Assembly (NCBI RefSeq): GCF_000144625.1
Contig: NC_014376.1
Coordinates: 1,178,001 to 1,242,000 of the forward strand
Direction: 5' to 3'
Source: [Clostridium] saccharolyticum WM1
Lineage (GTDB): Bacteria; Bacillota; Clostridia; Lachnospirales; Lachnospiraceae
DNA: 64,000 nt
Under the pieces are notes generated by a model. That model did not search any database, was not told where the DNA came from, and saw nothing but the letters and a program-made list of their open reading frames with translations. Each line of letters opens with the position of its first letter. Position 1 is the stretch's first letter. Below, piece by piece: positions 9,560 through 18,050 of the stretch. Made by a program: the position numbers and the translations under genes.

Positions 9560-9631
9560 ATGACCTTTGAGGACAGCAGGCCGGATATTGCAGAGTGGTC
9601 GAGGAAATTTCTTGAGAATTATGGCTGCTAA
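9560..9631 (+). CDS. Possible 23-residue ORF of unknown function
   Basis: ATG 9560 to TAA 9629-9631 encodes a 23-residue acidic peptide (MTFEDSRPDIAE...). GGGGAAG is present but only immediately upstream, and the ORF lies between two terminators. It may be a relic or chance; no family is recognised. Confidence 0.15.
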   Translation: MTFEDSRPDIAEWSRKFLENYGC

Positions 9632-9647
9632 GAAGAGATACAAAAAA

Positions 9648-9685
9648 GAAACCGGATCCTTATTCAGGATTTCCGGTTTCTTTTT
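9648..9685. terminator. Bidirectional terminator between the converging LUD and uxaB transcripts
   Basis: The stem GAAACCGG...CCGGTTTC (9648-9655 with 9673-9680) has an inner ATCC/GGAT. It is followed by TTTTT on the plus strand and preceded by AAAAAA, so it also works for the minus-strand uxaB gene, which ends at 9749. Confidence 0.85.
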
Positions 9686-9748
9686 ATCTTTAACGTTATA
9701 TTCCATGAATCAAAGGTGCTTCCCTGTATAAAGTAACGGCCATATTGA

Positions 9749-11239
9749 TCAATGGGAACATTCCTTCATCACTTCATATGTGCCTTTTTCTTTTATGGCC
9801 CTTAAATAGCCGGCAACGGCCTCTTCAAATCCTGGAATTTTACTTAAATCCTCATCCCAGAAGTCATCATTGGTGCAAACCGCATGTACAAAGGAAGCTG
9901 TGTCATCATCCTTGTGGTCATAGAAGAACTGAAGAACCGGCTTATCATCTTTGACCGTGTATTCATCACCGGCGGGACGTGCAGCAACAAGGCCATCCTC
10001 TGTAAGGTTCCTTCCATGATAGAATGCGAGGTAGAATGCAAAGGAAGCTGTTATGCATTTTGGCAGAGCGCCGGTCTTTTCCACATATGCCTTAAGGGAA
10101 GGCATAACCCGGGCTTTCCATTTGGAGGTAGAATTTAAGGAAATGGACAACAGGGCATGATCAATAAATGGGTTCTTAAAACGCTCTGCAACAGAGGCTG
10201 CAAAACTCATTAATTCCTCTTTTGGCAGGGTCAGGGTTGGGATGATCTCATCGTAAATGGTCTTATTCATAAAGCTGCAGATCACTTCATCATCCATACA
10301 GTTACGGACAATGTCCTGCCCGGAAAGATAAGCACCTAATACAAAGGAGGTATGGGCGCCGTTTAAAATGCGGACCTTTCTCTGCTTATATGGTTTATGG
10401 TCGCTGCAGATGATAACAGGAAGTCCTGCTTCTTCAAATAAAAGCTCCTTCTTTAAGCTTTCCGGTCCTTCGATGACCCAGAAGCCAAAGATTTCTCCCG
10501 TATCAATGATGTTATCCTGATAGCCTAATTCTTCGCAGATGGCAGCAGCTTCATTTCTAGGATATCCGGTGACGATGCGGTCTACCAGAGTGGAGCAGAA
10601 GAGGTTCTCCTCTTTGATCCAGTCAATGAATTCCCCGCCCAGGTCCCATTGCCGGGCATAATTTAAAACACATTTCTCCAGTTCTTTTCCGTTGTTGTCG
10701 ATCAGTTCACAGGAGAGAATGACAAAGCCTTTGCCGGCTTCCTTGCCAAAGGTTTCAAACCTTCTGTATAGGAACTGTGTCAGTTTCCCTGGGTAGCTGC
10801 CGGCCGGTACATCCGCAAACTGGCAGGAAGGATCATAGGTAATGCCTGCTTCCGTGGTATTGCAGGCAATATAACGCAGGTCAGGATTTTCCGCACAGGC
10901 CAATACTGCTTCATAATCCGTATAAGGATTTAAGCATCTGCTTACACAGGAAATCACACGCTTGTCATTCACTTTCTTCCCGTTTTCAAATCCCCGGAGG
11001 AAAAGGGTATAAAGTCCTTCCTGTTCATTGATCATATCTGCAAGTCCTGGTGCAATGGGCTGGCATAAAACAACTTTGGAGTTGAAACCGGTTTTTTCAT
11101 TGAGAACATCAATAAAATAATCCACAAATGCCCTTAAGAAGTTTCCTTCCCCGAACTGCATGACCCGCTCCGGAGCATCCTGAAGCAGGTATCCGTCAAA
11201 CCCAAGTTTTTCCAGTGTTGCATAACATAACTTTTCCAT
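9749..11239 (-). CDS. uxaB: Tagaturonate reductase (altronate oxidoreductase)
   Basis: NAD-dependent mannitol-dehydrogenase-family enzyme interconverting tagaturonate and altronate in galacturonate catabolism; 496 residues. It closely follows the UxaB pattern: ERVMQFGEGNFLRAFVDYF near the N terminus, CNTTEAGITYDP, CELIDNNGKEL, FCSTLVDRIVTGYPR, and the catalytic KVRILNGAHTS. The start is the ATG at 11239, with AAGGAGA eight bases upstream; an in-frame start at 11272 lacks a ribosome site. It lies downstream of uxaA on the same strand, giving the consecutive steps tagaturonate to altronate to 2-keto-3-deoxygluconate. Confidence 0.93.
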   Translation of the reverse strand: MEKLCYATLEKLGFDGYLLQDAPERVMQFGEGNFLRAFVDYFIDVLNEKTGFNSKVVLCQPIAPGLADMINEQEGLYTLFLRGFENGKKVNDKRVISCVSRCLNPYTDYEAVLACAENPDLRYIACNTTEAGITYDPSCQFADVPAGSYPGKLTQFLYRRFETFGKEAGKGFVILSCELIDNNGKELEKCVLNYARQWDLGGEFIDWIKEENLFCSTLVDRIVTGYPRNEAAAICEELGYQDNIIDTGEIFGFWVIEGPESLKKELLFEEAGLPVIICSDHKPYKQRKVRILNGAHTSFVLGAYLSGQDIVRNCMDDEVICSFMNKTIYDEIIPTLTLPKEELMSFAASVAERFKNPFIDHALLSISLNSTSKWKARVMPSLKAYVEKTGALPKCITASFAFYLAFYHGRNLTEDGLVAARPAGDEYTVKDDKPVLQFFYDHKDDDTASFVHAVCTNDDFWDEDLSKIPGFEEAVAGYLRAIKEKGTYEVMKECSH

Positions 11240-11321
11240 AAAATTTATCTCCTTTTTTCTTATTGCATGCATAGATATATGATGCTTTGGAAATCATAAA
11301 CCGATTCCATAACACCGGATA

Positions 11322-12803
11322 CTATAAGGTTACACCTTGCTTAAAGATAGCCATATCATGGAAGCCTGCCTCTTCGGATTTTACTTTTTTGCCGGAAGCT
11401 ACCTCAATTACAAAATCAAAGAACTCATTTTTAAGAGTATCCATATCCGTATCTTCAACCAGTACGCCGCAGTTAAAATCGATCCAATGATTCTTTTTTG
11501 TGCTTAAGGCAGTATTGGTGGAAATCTTCATGGTGGGCACCGGACAGGCAAATGGGGTTCCCCGTCCTGTAGTAAACAGAACGATATGAGCGCCGGAAGC
11601 GGCCAGTGCCGTGGAAGCTACTAAGTCGTTGCCAGGAGCGCTTAAAAGATTTAAGCCCTTGGTACGCACCAGTTCCCCGTATTTCAATACATCCATGACA
11701 GGAGCGCTGCCGGATTTCTGTACACAGCCTAAGGATTTGTCTTCCAGAGTGGAAATACCCCCCTTTTTGTTGCCAGGGGAAGGATTTTCATAGATCGTCT
11801 GGTTATGGCTGGTAAAATAATTCTTAAAGTCATTGATCAGATCAACCGTTTTTTCAAAGGTTTCCTCATTCAGGCATCGGTTCATAAGTAGGGTTTCTGC
11901 TCCGAACATTTCCGGAACCTCTGTGAGAATGGTGGTCCCGCCTTTGGATACCAGCATATCGGAAAATGCCCCGACCGTGGGATTGGCTGTGATTCCGGAT
12001 AAACCATCGGATCCCCCGCATTTCATACCAATTATAAGTTCACTGCAACTTATGGTTTCTCTGTGGAACGTACCAGCATATTCAGCAAGCTGTTCTATAA
12101 GCTCCATGGCATCTGCCATTTCATCTTCAGACTCCTGAGCTGCCAGGAATTTCACCCTGCGCTCATCGTAGGTGCCAATGTATGGTTTCAGCTCGGCAAT
12201 GTTGCTGTTTTCACAGCCTAGTCCCAGAACCAGAACACCGCCCGCGTTAGGATGGTTGATTAAATCAGCCAGTATGGTCCTAGTGTACTCCTGGTCGTCA
12301 CCCATCTGGGAACAGCCGTAGGGATGGGGGAAAGCGGAAACTTCGTCAATATTGCCTCCTGCGAGTTTTTTGGCCATACGCTCCAGCGCTGTGGCAATGT
12401 TATTGACACATCCAACCGTTGGAATGATCCAGATTTCATTGCGTACGCCCACTTTTCCGTCCGGTCTCCGGTAACCCTGAAAGAAGCGTTCGTCCGTGGG
12501 AGCGATTGCCGTTTCCTGCTTTTCATAGGTATAGGTCAGCATATCCCCCAAGCCTGTCTTTAAATTATGGGTGTGAATCCAGGCCCCTGTTTTAATGTTT
12601 TCCTTAGCCATGCCTATGGCGCAGCCGTATTTGATGACGGATGAGCCGGTAAGTATATCGGTGAGGGCAAATTTATGGCCCTGTGGGATATCTTCCAGGA
12701 GTGTAATAGTATTACCAGCGATCTCTGCGGCAGTGCCGGAAGTAAGCGGCTTTAATGCAACTGCAACATTATCTCCGGAATGAATTTTGATAAAATCCTG
12801 CAT
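11322..12803 (-). CDS. uxaA: Altronate dehydratase
   Basis: Iron-dependent dehydratase converting D-altronate to 2-keto-3-deoxy-D-gluconate; 493 residues. An N-terminal SAF domain (residues 1 to about 95) is followed by the UxaA core with HPYGCSQMGDD, GLGCENSN, GMKCGGSDGLSG and GRGTPFACPVPT. The start is ATG 12803, with AGGGAG upstream. It is the first gene of the uxaA-uxaB operon. A minus-strand promoter (12867-12895) and an overlapping palindrome (12845-12868) lie in front, so the divergent LacI protein is the likely regulator. Confidence 0.94.
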   Translation of the reverse strand: MQDFIKIHSGDNVAVALKPLTSGTAAEIAGNTITLLEDIPQGHKFALTDILTGSSVIKYGCAIGMAKENIKTGAWIHTHNLKTGLGDMLTYTYEKQETAIAPTDERFFQGYRRPDGKVGVRNEIWIIPTVGCVNNIATALERMAKKLAGGNIDEVSAFPHPYGCSQMGDDQEYTRTILADLINHPNAGGVLVLGLGCENSNIAELKPYIGTYDERRVKFLAAQESEDEMADAMELIEQLAEYAGTFHRETISCSELIIGMKCGGSDGLSGITANPTVGAFSDMLVSKGGTTILTEVPEMFGAETLLMNRCLNEETFEKTVDLINDFKNYFTSHNQTIYENPSPGNKKGGISTLEDKSLGCVQKSGSAPVMDVLKYGELVRTKGLNLLSAPGNDLVASTALAASGAHIVLFTTGRGTPFACPVPTMKISTNTALSTKKNHWIDFNCGVLVEDTDMDTLKNEFFDFVIEVASGKKVKSEEAGFHDMAIFKQGVTL

Positions 12804-12844
12804 AAGCTCCCTTTCCTTTCTTAGTATCAAATCCAAGTGATACG

Positions 12845-12868
12845 TTTAATGTAAGTACTTACATTAAA
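12845..12868. promoter_or_regulatory. LacI-type operator, perfect 24-bp palindrome
   Basis: A perfect palindrome centred on AAGTACTT, with half-site TTTAATGTAAGT. It overlaps the -10 of the minus-strand uxaA promoter and lies about 40 bases before the uxaA start. Its core GTAAGTACTTAC resembles LacI-family operators and shares GTAA...TTAC with the second site at 13021. Binding by the adjacent LacI protein is inferred. Confidence 0.75.
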
Positions 12869-12895
12869 CATACACTAATTTTGTAAGGACGTCAA
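12867..12895 (-). promoter_or_regulatory. Sigma-A promoter of uxaA-uxaB
   Basis: Read on the minus strand: -35 TTGACG (12890-12895), a 17-bp spacer, and -10 TATGTT (12867-12872). The operator starts within the -10 box. Confidence 0.7.
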
Positions 12896-12978
12896 TAGAG
12901 AAAGAAAAAAAGAGGGATTTCTTTTTATTTATAAGAAAAGGATATGGTTTTTCCATGAGTGAAATCAACAGAAAACAG

Positions 12979-13007
12979 TTGCTTTAGCGAAGGTTATCCT
13001 GTATAAT
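12979..13007 (+). promoter_or_regulatory. Sigma-A promoter of the lacI-type regulator
   Basis: -35 TTGCTT (12979-12984), a 17-bp spacer and -10 TATAAT (13002-13007), 74 bases before the regulator's start codon. Confidence 0.75.
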
Positions 13008-13020
13008 AAATCGAGAAAAG

Positions 13021-13034
13021 TGTAAGCGCTTACG
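13021..13034. promoter_or_regulatory. Second LacI/CcpA-type operator
   Basis: TGTAAGCGCTTACG contains the perfect 12-bp palindrome GTAAGCGCTTAC just after the likely transcription start. It fits autoregulation by the LacI protein. It also differs by one base from the catabolite-responsive element consensus, so CcpA binding is an alternative. Confidence 0.65.
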
Positions 13035-13080
13035 CTCACTTGACCTATGGAAAATTGATCATGCTAAAGGGACTACCAGG

Positions 13081-14088
13081 ATGAACATTTATGATATTGC
13101 AGAGCTTGCAGGAGTTTCCATCGCTACCGTGTCTCGGGTGGTGAACGACAGCCCCCGTGTGAGTGAGAGAACAAAACAAAAGGTAAGAACGGTTATGGAT
13201 GAGAACGGTTACACCCCCAATGTATTTGCCAGGGGTTTAGGGCTTGATTCCATGAAAATCATCGGCATTTTATGTCCGGATGTATCTGATGCCTATATGG
13301 CTACAGCGGTAGCTCATTTAGAGAGCCGTATGCACGAGCATGGTTATGACTGTATCTTGTGCTGCAGCGGATTTGAACAGTCCGTAAAGGAAAAATATGT
13401 CAGCCTTCTTCTTGAGAAGCGGATCGATGCATTAATAATGGTGGGTTCCACTTATGCCGGAACAGGAGAGGCGGATAAAAATACAAAGTATGTCCGGGAT
13501 GCGGCAAAACAGGTTCCGGTTTTTTTAATTAATGGATATTTGGACTGCGAAAACGTATCCTGTGCCTATGGAGATGATTATCAGGCCACCTATCATGTAA
13601 CCAGCCAGATGATTGAGACAGGACGGCGGAGGATTTTATTTCTCTGTGACTCCCGCTCCTACAGCGCAACTCAGAAGCTGGCGGGTTATGAGGCCGCTTT
13701 AAAAGCCAATGGACTTCCTGTGCTGGGTGATTTAAAGCTATATGTAAAAAACCGGATCCATACGGTAAGGGATATCCTTCTGGAACGACGTGACTTAAGG
13801 TTTGACAGTGTGTTGGCAACCGATGACGGTCTTGCCGTAGGAGCAATTAAATATGCCAATGCAAAGCTTTTAAAGATACCGGAAGATTTGTGTATTACCG
13901 GATTTAACAATTCAGCCCTGTCCATCTGCAGCGATCCTGAGCTTTCTTCCATTGACAACAGGGTAGAGGAGTTGTGCAACATTACGGTTGATAACATGAT
14001 GAAGGCCCTGCTGGGAGAGAAAGCGGAGGTTACCAGGAATAATCGGATTCCCTGCCGGCTGATAAAAAGATGTACCACTGATTTTTGA
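13081..14088 (+). CDS. LacI-family regulator, probably of galacturonate catabolism
   Basis: A 335-residue repressor. The N-terminal HTH (residues 1-22, MNIYDIAELAGVSIATVSRV) is followed by the hinge helix and a periplasmic-binding-protein-like effector domain, with ITGFNNSALSI near residue 279. It is divergent from uxaA-uxaB and shares a regulatory region holding two palindromic operators. It therefore probably represses the pair and itself, with a hexuronate-pathway intermediate as inducer. The ribosome site (AAAGG) is modest. Confidence 0.88.
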   Translation: MNIYDIAELAGVSIATVSRVVNDSPRVSERTKQKVRTVMDENGYTPNVFARGLGLDSMKIIGILCPDVSDAYMATAVAHLESRMHEHGYDCILCCSGFEQSVKEKYVSLLLEKRIDALIMVGSTYAGTGEADKNTKYVRDAAKQVPVFLINGYLDCENVSCAYGDDYQATYHVTSQMIETGRRRILFLCDSRSYSATQKLAGYEAALKANGLPVLGDLKLYVKNRIHTVRDILLERRDLRFDSVLATDDGLAVGAIKYANAKLLKIPEDLCITGFNNSALSICSDPELSSIDNRVEELCNITVDNMMKALLGEKAEVTRNNRIPCRLIKRCTTDF

Positions 14089-14092
14089 CCTA

Positions 14093-14121
14093 TTGTCATT
14101 TCTTATTGTATATGCTAAAAT
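14093..14121 (+). promoter_or_regulatory. Sigma-A promoter upstream of the DUF6145-like gene and dusB
   Basis: -35 TTGTCA (14093-14098), a 17-bp spacer and -10 TAAAAT (14116-14121), starting five bases after the LacI gene. Confidence 0.65.
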
Positions 14122-14287
14122 ATAGAGTCAGTAAAATTACAAATATCCAAGGGTATGGCTTCATGAACAGAGCGGTCTCCTGCCGAAAAAGCGGGGTGGG
14201 CTCTGCCAAACAGGGAAGCAATCACGAAACAGCCTGAGGGTATCTTTTTGCACCCGGTAAAGCGGGGGGGGGCTCTGCCCAAAGAGC
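14122..14287 (+). repeat. Leader with an imperfect direct repeat and a nine-G run
   Basis: Two copies of an approximately 20-base unit, AAAGCGGGG...GGCTCTGCC, lie at 14188-14207 and 14259-14279. The second contains nine consecutive G (14264-14272). The meaning is unknown; the G run could slip during replication, but it lies in the untranslated leader. Confidence 0.45.
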
Positions 14288-14680
14288 ATGGTCGATAATA
14301 AGGAAAGAGCGGTGGCAGAAACGATGGAGCATGATGGAGACAATGTGGTGCTTTGCGGCGCCAATTCCTATGAGCAGAAATATTATTTCAACCAGCAGTT
14401 TTCAAGCCTTCCAGAAAGCGTCAGGCAGGAGCTTCAGATTATGTGTGTGCTTTATACCGAAGACGTAGGGGGAATCCTTGTGCTGGAATATGACCAGGAT
14501 GGTACCCTGGAATTTAAAGTAACGGCTGAAGAGGGAGATTACCTGTTTGATGAGATCGGAAGCGTACTGAAGATCAAACAGTACCGGAAAGAAAAAAGGG
14601 AACTTTTGGAAGCTTTGGAAATGTACTACCGGGTGTTTTATTTAGGAGAAGAATTGGAGGACGGAGAAAGAGATACGTGA
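14288..14680 (+). CDS. Small conserved protein, probably DUF6145 family
   Basis: A 130-residue acidic cytosolic protein with no signal peptide or membrane segment. A conserved-looking core (LPESVRQELQIMCVLYTEDVGG) is followed by a beta-rich region and a C-terminal helix, RKEKRELLEALEMYY. I believe it matches the Lachnospiraceae DUF6145 family that sits before dusB; this is from memory. The ATG at 14288 has a weak ribosome site, and ATG 14324 is an alternative. Its TGA overlaps the dusB GTG, so the two are translationally coupled. Function unknown. Confidence 0.7.
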   Translation: MVDNKERAVAETMEHDGDNVVLCGANSYEQKYYFNQQFSSLPESVRQELQIMCVLYTEDVGGILVLEYDQDGTLEFKVTAEEGDYLFDEIGSVLKIKQYRKEKRELLEALEMYYRVFYLGEELEDGERDT

Positions 14681-15657
14681 AGCTTAGAATTGGAAATGTA
14701 ACGTTGGACAACAACCTGATACTGGCACCCATGGCAGGAGTTACTGACCTGCCATTTCGTTTTCTATGCAGAGAGCAGGGCTGCGGTATGGCAGTCACGG
14801 AGATGGTCAGCGCCAAGGCGATTTTATATAAAAATAGAAATACGAATGAGCTGCTGAAGGTGGCCCCGGGAGAAGGTCCTGTAAGCCTCCAGCTGTTTGG
14901 TTCTGACCCGGAGATCATGGCGGATATCGCGGCCCAGGTGGAAGAAGGACCCTATGCATTCATTGACGTGAATATGGGCTGTCCCATGCCCAAGATCGTC
15001 AATAACGGGGAAGGTTCAGCGCTGATGAAGGATATAGGGCTTGCGGAGCGCATTTTGACTTCCATGGTAAAGGCGGTAAAAAAGCCTGTGACCGTAAAAT
15101 TCAGAAAGGGCTTTACAGAAGAGGACTGCAATGCAGTGGAATTTGCCAAAATGGCGGAAAGCTGCGGGGTGGCTGCAGTGGCGGTTCACGGAAGGACCAG
15201 GGAGCAGTATTATTCTGGAACTGCGGACTGGACTATTATAAGGAAGGTAAAGGAAGCGGTAGCCATTCCTGTTATTGGAAACGGTGATGTATTTAAGCCG
15301 GAGGATGCAAAGGCTCTTATGGAAGAAACCGGCTGTGACGGGGTGATGATTGCCAGGGGAGCCAAGGGAAATCCCTGGATCTTTAAAAGGACCCTCCATT
15401 ATCTGGAAACAGGAGAGCTGCTTTCCGGGCCGGACAGAGAGGAGATCAGTAAGATGATCATCCGTCACGGGGCCCTTGAAACAGAGCACAAAGGAGAGGC
15501 TGTGGCCATGCGTGAGATGCGCGGGCATATGGCATGGTATACGGCTGGACTGCCTCATTCCGCAAAGCTAAGAAACGATATAAACCAGGTGGGAACCATG
15601 GACGAATTAAGGAATTTTGCGGAAGAAAGGATCGGAAAAATCCGGTCGGAGAATTAA
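14677..15657 (+). CDS. dusB: tRNA-dihydrouridine synthase
   Basis: FMN- and NADPH-dependent enzyme that reduces uridines in the tRNA D-loop; 326 residues. It shows LAPMAGVTDLPFR at the N terminus, the catalytic cysteine in NMGCPMPKIV (near residue 101), KFRKGF, HGRTREQYYSG, GNGDVF and MIARGAKGNPW. The start is GTG 14677 behind GGAGAAAG, overlapping the preceding stop as GTGA. Confidence 0.93.
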   Translation: MKLRIGNVTLDNNLILAPMAGVTDLPFRFLCREQGCGMAVTEMVSAKAILYKNRNTNELLKVAPGEGPVSLQLFGSDPEIMADIAAQVEEGPYAFIDVNMGCPMPKIVNNGEGSALMKDIGLAERILTSMVKAVKKPVTVKFRKGFTEEDCNAVEFAKMAESCGVAAVAVHGRTREQYYSGTADWTIIRKVKEAVAIPVIGNGDVFKPEDAKALMEETGCDGVMIARGAKGNPWIFKRTLHYLETGELLSGPDREEISKMIIRHGALETEHKGEAVAMREMRGHMAWYTAGLPHSAKLRNDINQVGTMDELRNFAEERIGKIRSEN

Positions 15658-15678
15658 AATCAGGAATCGTTAACAATC

Positions 15679-15707
15679 TTGACATTTTCAGATGTTTACG
15701 CTATAAT
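15679..15707 (+). promoter_or_regulatory. Perfect-consensus sigma-A promoter for greA
   Basis: -35 TTGACA (15679-15684), exactly 17 bp, then -10 TATAAT (15702-15707). It lies 48 bases before the greA start and just after dusB. Confidence 0.9.
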
Positions 15708-15754
15708 ATCTGGAATGCGAATGAGCGAGTATGAAACCAGGAGGAATCAAAACC

Positions 15755-16237
15755 ATGGTAGACAAGAAAAATATTTTAACCTACGAAGGCCTTAAAAAAT
15801 ACGAGGATGAGCTTCAGAATTTAAAGGTTGTAAAAAGAAAAGAGGTCGCCCAGAAGATTAAAGAAGCCAGAGAACAAGGTGATCTATCTGAAAACGCTGA
15901 GTATGATGCTGCAAAGGATGAGCAGAGAGACATAGAGCTGCGTATCGAAGAGCTGGAGAAGCTTCTTAAAAATGCAGAAGTAGTGGTTGAGGATGAGATT
16001 GATTTAGATAAGATAAACATTGGCTGCAAGGTAAAGGTCTACGATGTTGATGAGGACGAAGAGATGGAATTCAAAATCGTCGGTTCCACGGAGGCAAACA
16101 GCCTTCAGAATAAAATTTCCAACGAATCCCCGGTAGGTCATGCACTGATCGGAAGGAAGGTGGGAGATGTCGTAGACGTAGAGACACAGTCCGGAGTGAT
16201 CCAGTATAAGGTGCTGGAAATCCAGAGAGTGTCTTAG
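15755..16237 (+). CDS. greA: Transcription elongation factor GreA
   Basis: Secondary-channel factor that stimulates transcript cleavage by backtracked RNA polymerase; 160 residues. The N-terminal coiled coil carries the acidic tip [16 protein letters not shown] (about residues 42-57). The C-terminal FKBP-like domain has [14 protein letters not shown]. The start ATG 15755 follows AGGAGG at 15739-15744; the in-frame ATG at 15731 has no ribosome site. It is transcribed from its own perfect-consensus promoter, probably with lysS. Confidence 0.95.
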   Translation: MVDKKNILTYEGLKKYEDELQNLKVVKRKEVAQKIKEAREQGDLSENAEYDAAKDEQRDIELRIEELEKLLKNAEVVVEDEIDLDKINIGCKVKVYDVDEDEEMEFKIVGSTEANSLQNKISNESPVGHALIGRKVGDVVDVETQSGVIQYKVLEIQRVS

Positions 16238-16353
16238 GTATATTCTTTTACTGATCCAAGGGAAGCCCAGGCGGTACTTGGTATTTTCGCCGTTTGATGG
16301 GCCGTCTGGCATATCGGACTTCCTTAACATAGTTCACAAAGGAGTGGAAACAG

Positions 16354-17859
16354 GTGGCAGAACAGCAGAATCAAAACCAGAATCAGGTTATGGAAGAGGA
16401 CTTAAACCATTTGCTGAAGGTCCGCCGGGAAAAGCTGGCAGAGCTCCAGGAGGCGGGAAAGGATCCGTTTCAAGTAACAAAGTACGATGTAACCGTACAC
16501 AGCAGTGAGATTAAGGAACAATATGAAAAATGGGAAGGAAAAGAAGTATCCATTGCAGGACGCCTTATGTCAAAGCGGGTAATGGGGAAAGCTTCCTTTT
16601 GTAATGTACAGGATTTAAAGGGGAATATTCAGTCCTATGTGGCCAGAGACAGTATCGGCGAAGAGGAATACAAAGAATTTAAGAAGCTGGATATCGGTGA
16701 TATCGTAGGAATTAAGGGAATTGCTTTTACAACAAAAACGGGTGAAATTTCCATCCACGCTGAGAGCGTTCACTTACTGACCAAGAGCCTTCAGATTCTG
16801 CCGGAGAAATTCCACGGCCTGACCAATACGGATATCCGTTATAGACAGAGATATGTGGATCTGATCATGAATCCTGAGGTAAGGGATACCTTTGTAAAGC
16901 GTTCCCAGGTCATCAAGGCCATCCGTGACCATCTGGATGCCCAGGGTTTCATGGAGGTAGAAACGCCAATGCTGGTTGCCAACGCTGGCGGCGCAGCAGC
17001 AAGACCATTTGAAACTCACTATAATGCCCTTGATGAGGATGTAAAGCTGCGCATTTCTCTTGAACTTTATTTAAAGAGGCTGATTGTAGGCGGCTTGGAA
17101 AGAGTCTACGAAATCGGACGGGTTTTCCGTAATGAAGGCGTAGATACCCGCCATAATCCGGAGTTTACCCTGATGGAATTATACCAGGCATATACCGATT
17201 ACCACGGTATGATGGACCTTGTGGAGAACTTATTCCGTTCCGTTGCCCTTAAGGTCCTTGGAACGGCTGTGGTGAGCTATGACGGTGTGGAAATTGATTT
17301 GTCAAAGCCATTTGAGCGTATTACCATGGTAGACGCTTTGAAGAAATACAAAGACATTGATTTTACCGCCGTACGTACGGATGAAGAGGCAAAGGCTCTG
17401 GCAGACCAGTACCACGTGGAATATGAAGCCCGCCATAAAAAGGGCGATATTTTAAGCCTGCTTTTTGAGGAATTTGTTGAGGAGCATCTGGTTCAGCCTA
17501 CCTTTATTATGGATCATCCGGTGGAGATCTCTCCTCTTACCAAGAAAAAGCCTGACGACCCGGATTACACGGAGCGTTTTGAGCTGTTCATCACAAAGAG
17601 GGAGATGGCAAATGCGTATTCGGAGTTAAATGATCCCCTGGATCAGATTGAACGCTTTAAGGCTCAGGAAGCACTTCTTGCGGCAGGAGACGATGAGGCG
17701 AATACCATGGATGATGATTTTGTAAATGCACTCATGATCGGTATGCCGCCGACCGGCGGGATTGGAATCGGGATTGACAGGTTTGTTATGCTGCTTACGG
17801 ATTCTTATGCCATCAGGGATGTGCTGCTGTTCCCGACAATGAAGACCATAGAGAAGTAA
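16354..17859 (+). CDS. lysS: Class II lysyl-tRNA synthetase
   Basis: Charges tRNA-Lys; 501 residues. The N-terminal OB anticodon-binding domain (about 60-170) is followed by the class II catalytic domain: motif 1 near [10 protein letters not shown], motif 2 [15 protein letters not shown], and motif 3 [12 protein letters not shown] at the C terminus. The start is GTG 16354 behind AAAGGAG (16338-16344). No T-box leader is visible between greA and lysS. The integrated element begins just after its stop codon. Confidence 0.96.
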   Translation: MAEQQNQNQNQVMEEDLNHLLKVRREKLAELQEAGKDPFQVTKYDVTVHSSEIKEQYEKWEGKEVSIAGRLMSKRVMGKASFCNVQDLKGNIQSYVARDSIGEEEYKEFKKLDIGDIVGIKGIAFTTKTGEISIHAESVHLLTKSLQILPEKFHGLTNTDIRYRQRYVDLIMNPEVRDTFVKRSQVIKAIRDHLDAQGFMEVETPMLVANAGGAAARPFETHYNALDEDVKLRISLELYLKRLIVGGLERVYEIGRVFRNEGVDTRHNPEFTLMELYQAYTDYHGMMDLVENLFRSVALKVLGTAVVSYDGVEIDLSKPFERITMVDALKKYKDIDFTAVRTDEEAKALADQYHVEYEARHKKGDILSLLFEEFVEEHLVQPTFIMDHPVEISPLTKKKPDDPDYTERFELFITKREMANAYSELNDPLDQIERFKAQEALLAAGDDEANTMDDDFVNALMIGMPPTGGIGIGIDRFVMLLTDSYAIRDVLLFPTMKTIEK

Positions 17860-18050
17860 GTGTCCTAAAAACCACAAGATGTAGCAACTACGACGCTTGA
17901 CGACACTAAATATAGGTTTCCAATACTACAATTACAACTTTTTTACAACTTTTGCAGAGAGCCCTACGAAACGGGACGACGCAATACGAAGGGCTGACCC
18001 GGCAATGATATGTTGCGGTCAGCCCTTTTTCGCGCTCATTACATACACCT
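17860..18050. other. Probable left attachment region of the integrated element
   Basis: This stretch lies between lysS and the inward-ending integrase gene. It holds two tandem copies of TACAACTTTT (17933-17942 and 17944-17953), the size and spacing of integrase arm-type sites. The crossover core would be expected here or in the last codons of lysS. I found no matching core elsewhere in the window, so this is inference. Confidence 0.45.
17990..18030 (+). terminator. Rho-independent terminator
   Basis: The stem AGGGCTGAC/GTCAGCCCT (17990-17998 with 18018-18026) is followed by TTTTT on the plus strand. It would end lysS transcripts. Confidence 0.8.

Noticed and set aside
16238..16353. Possible T-box leader for lysS
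   Set aside because: The greA-lysS spacer lacks the T-box consensus and a terminator; it is also only 116 bases long.
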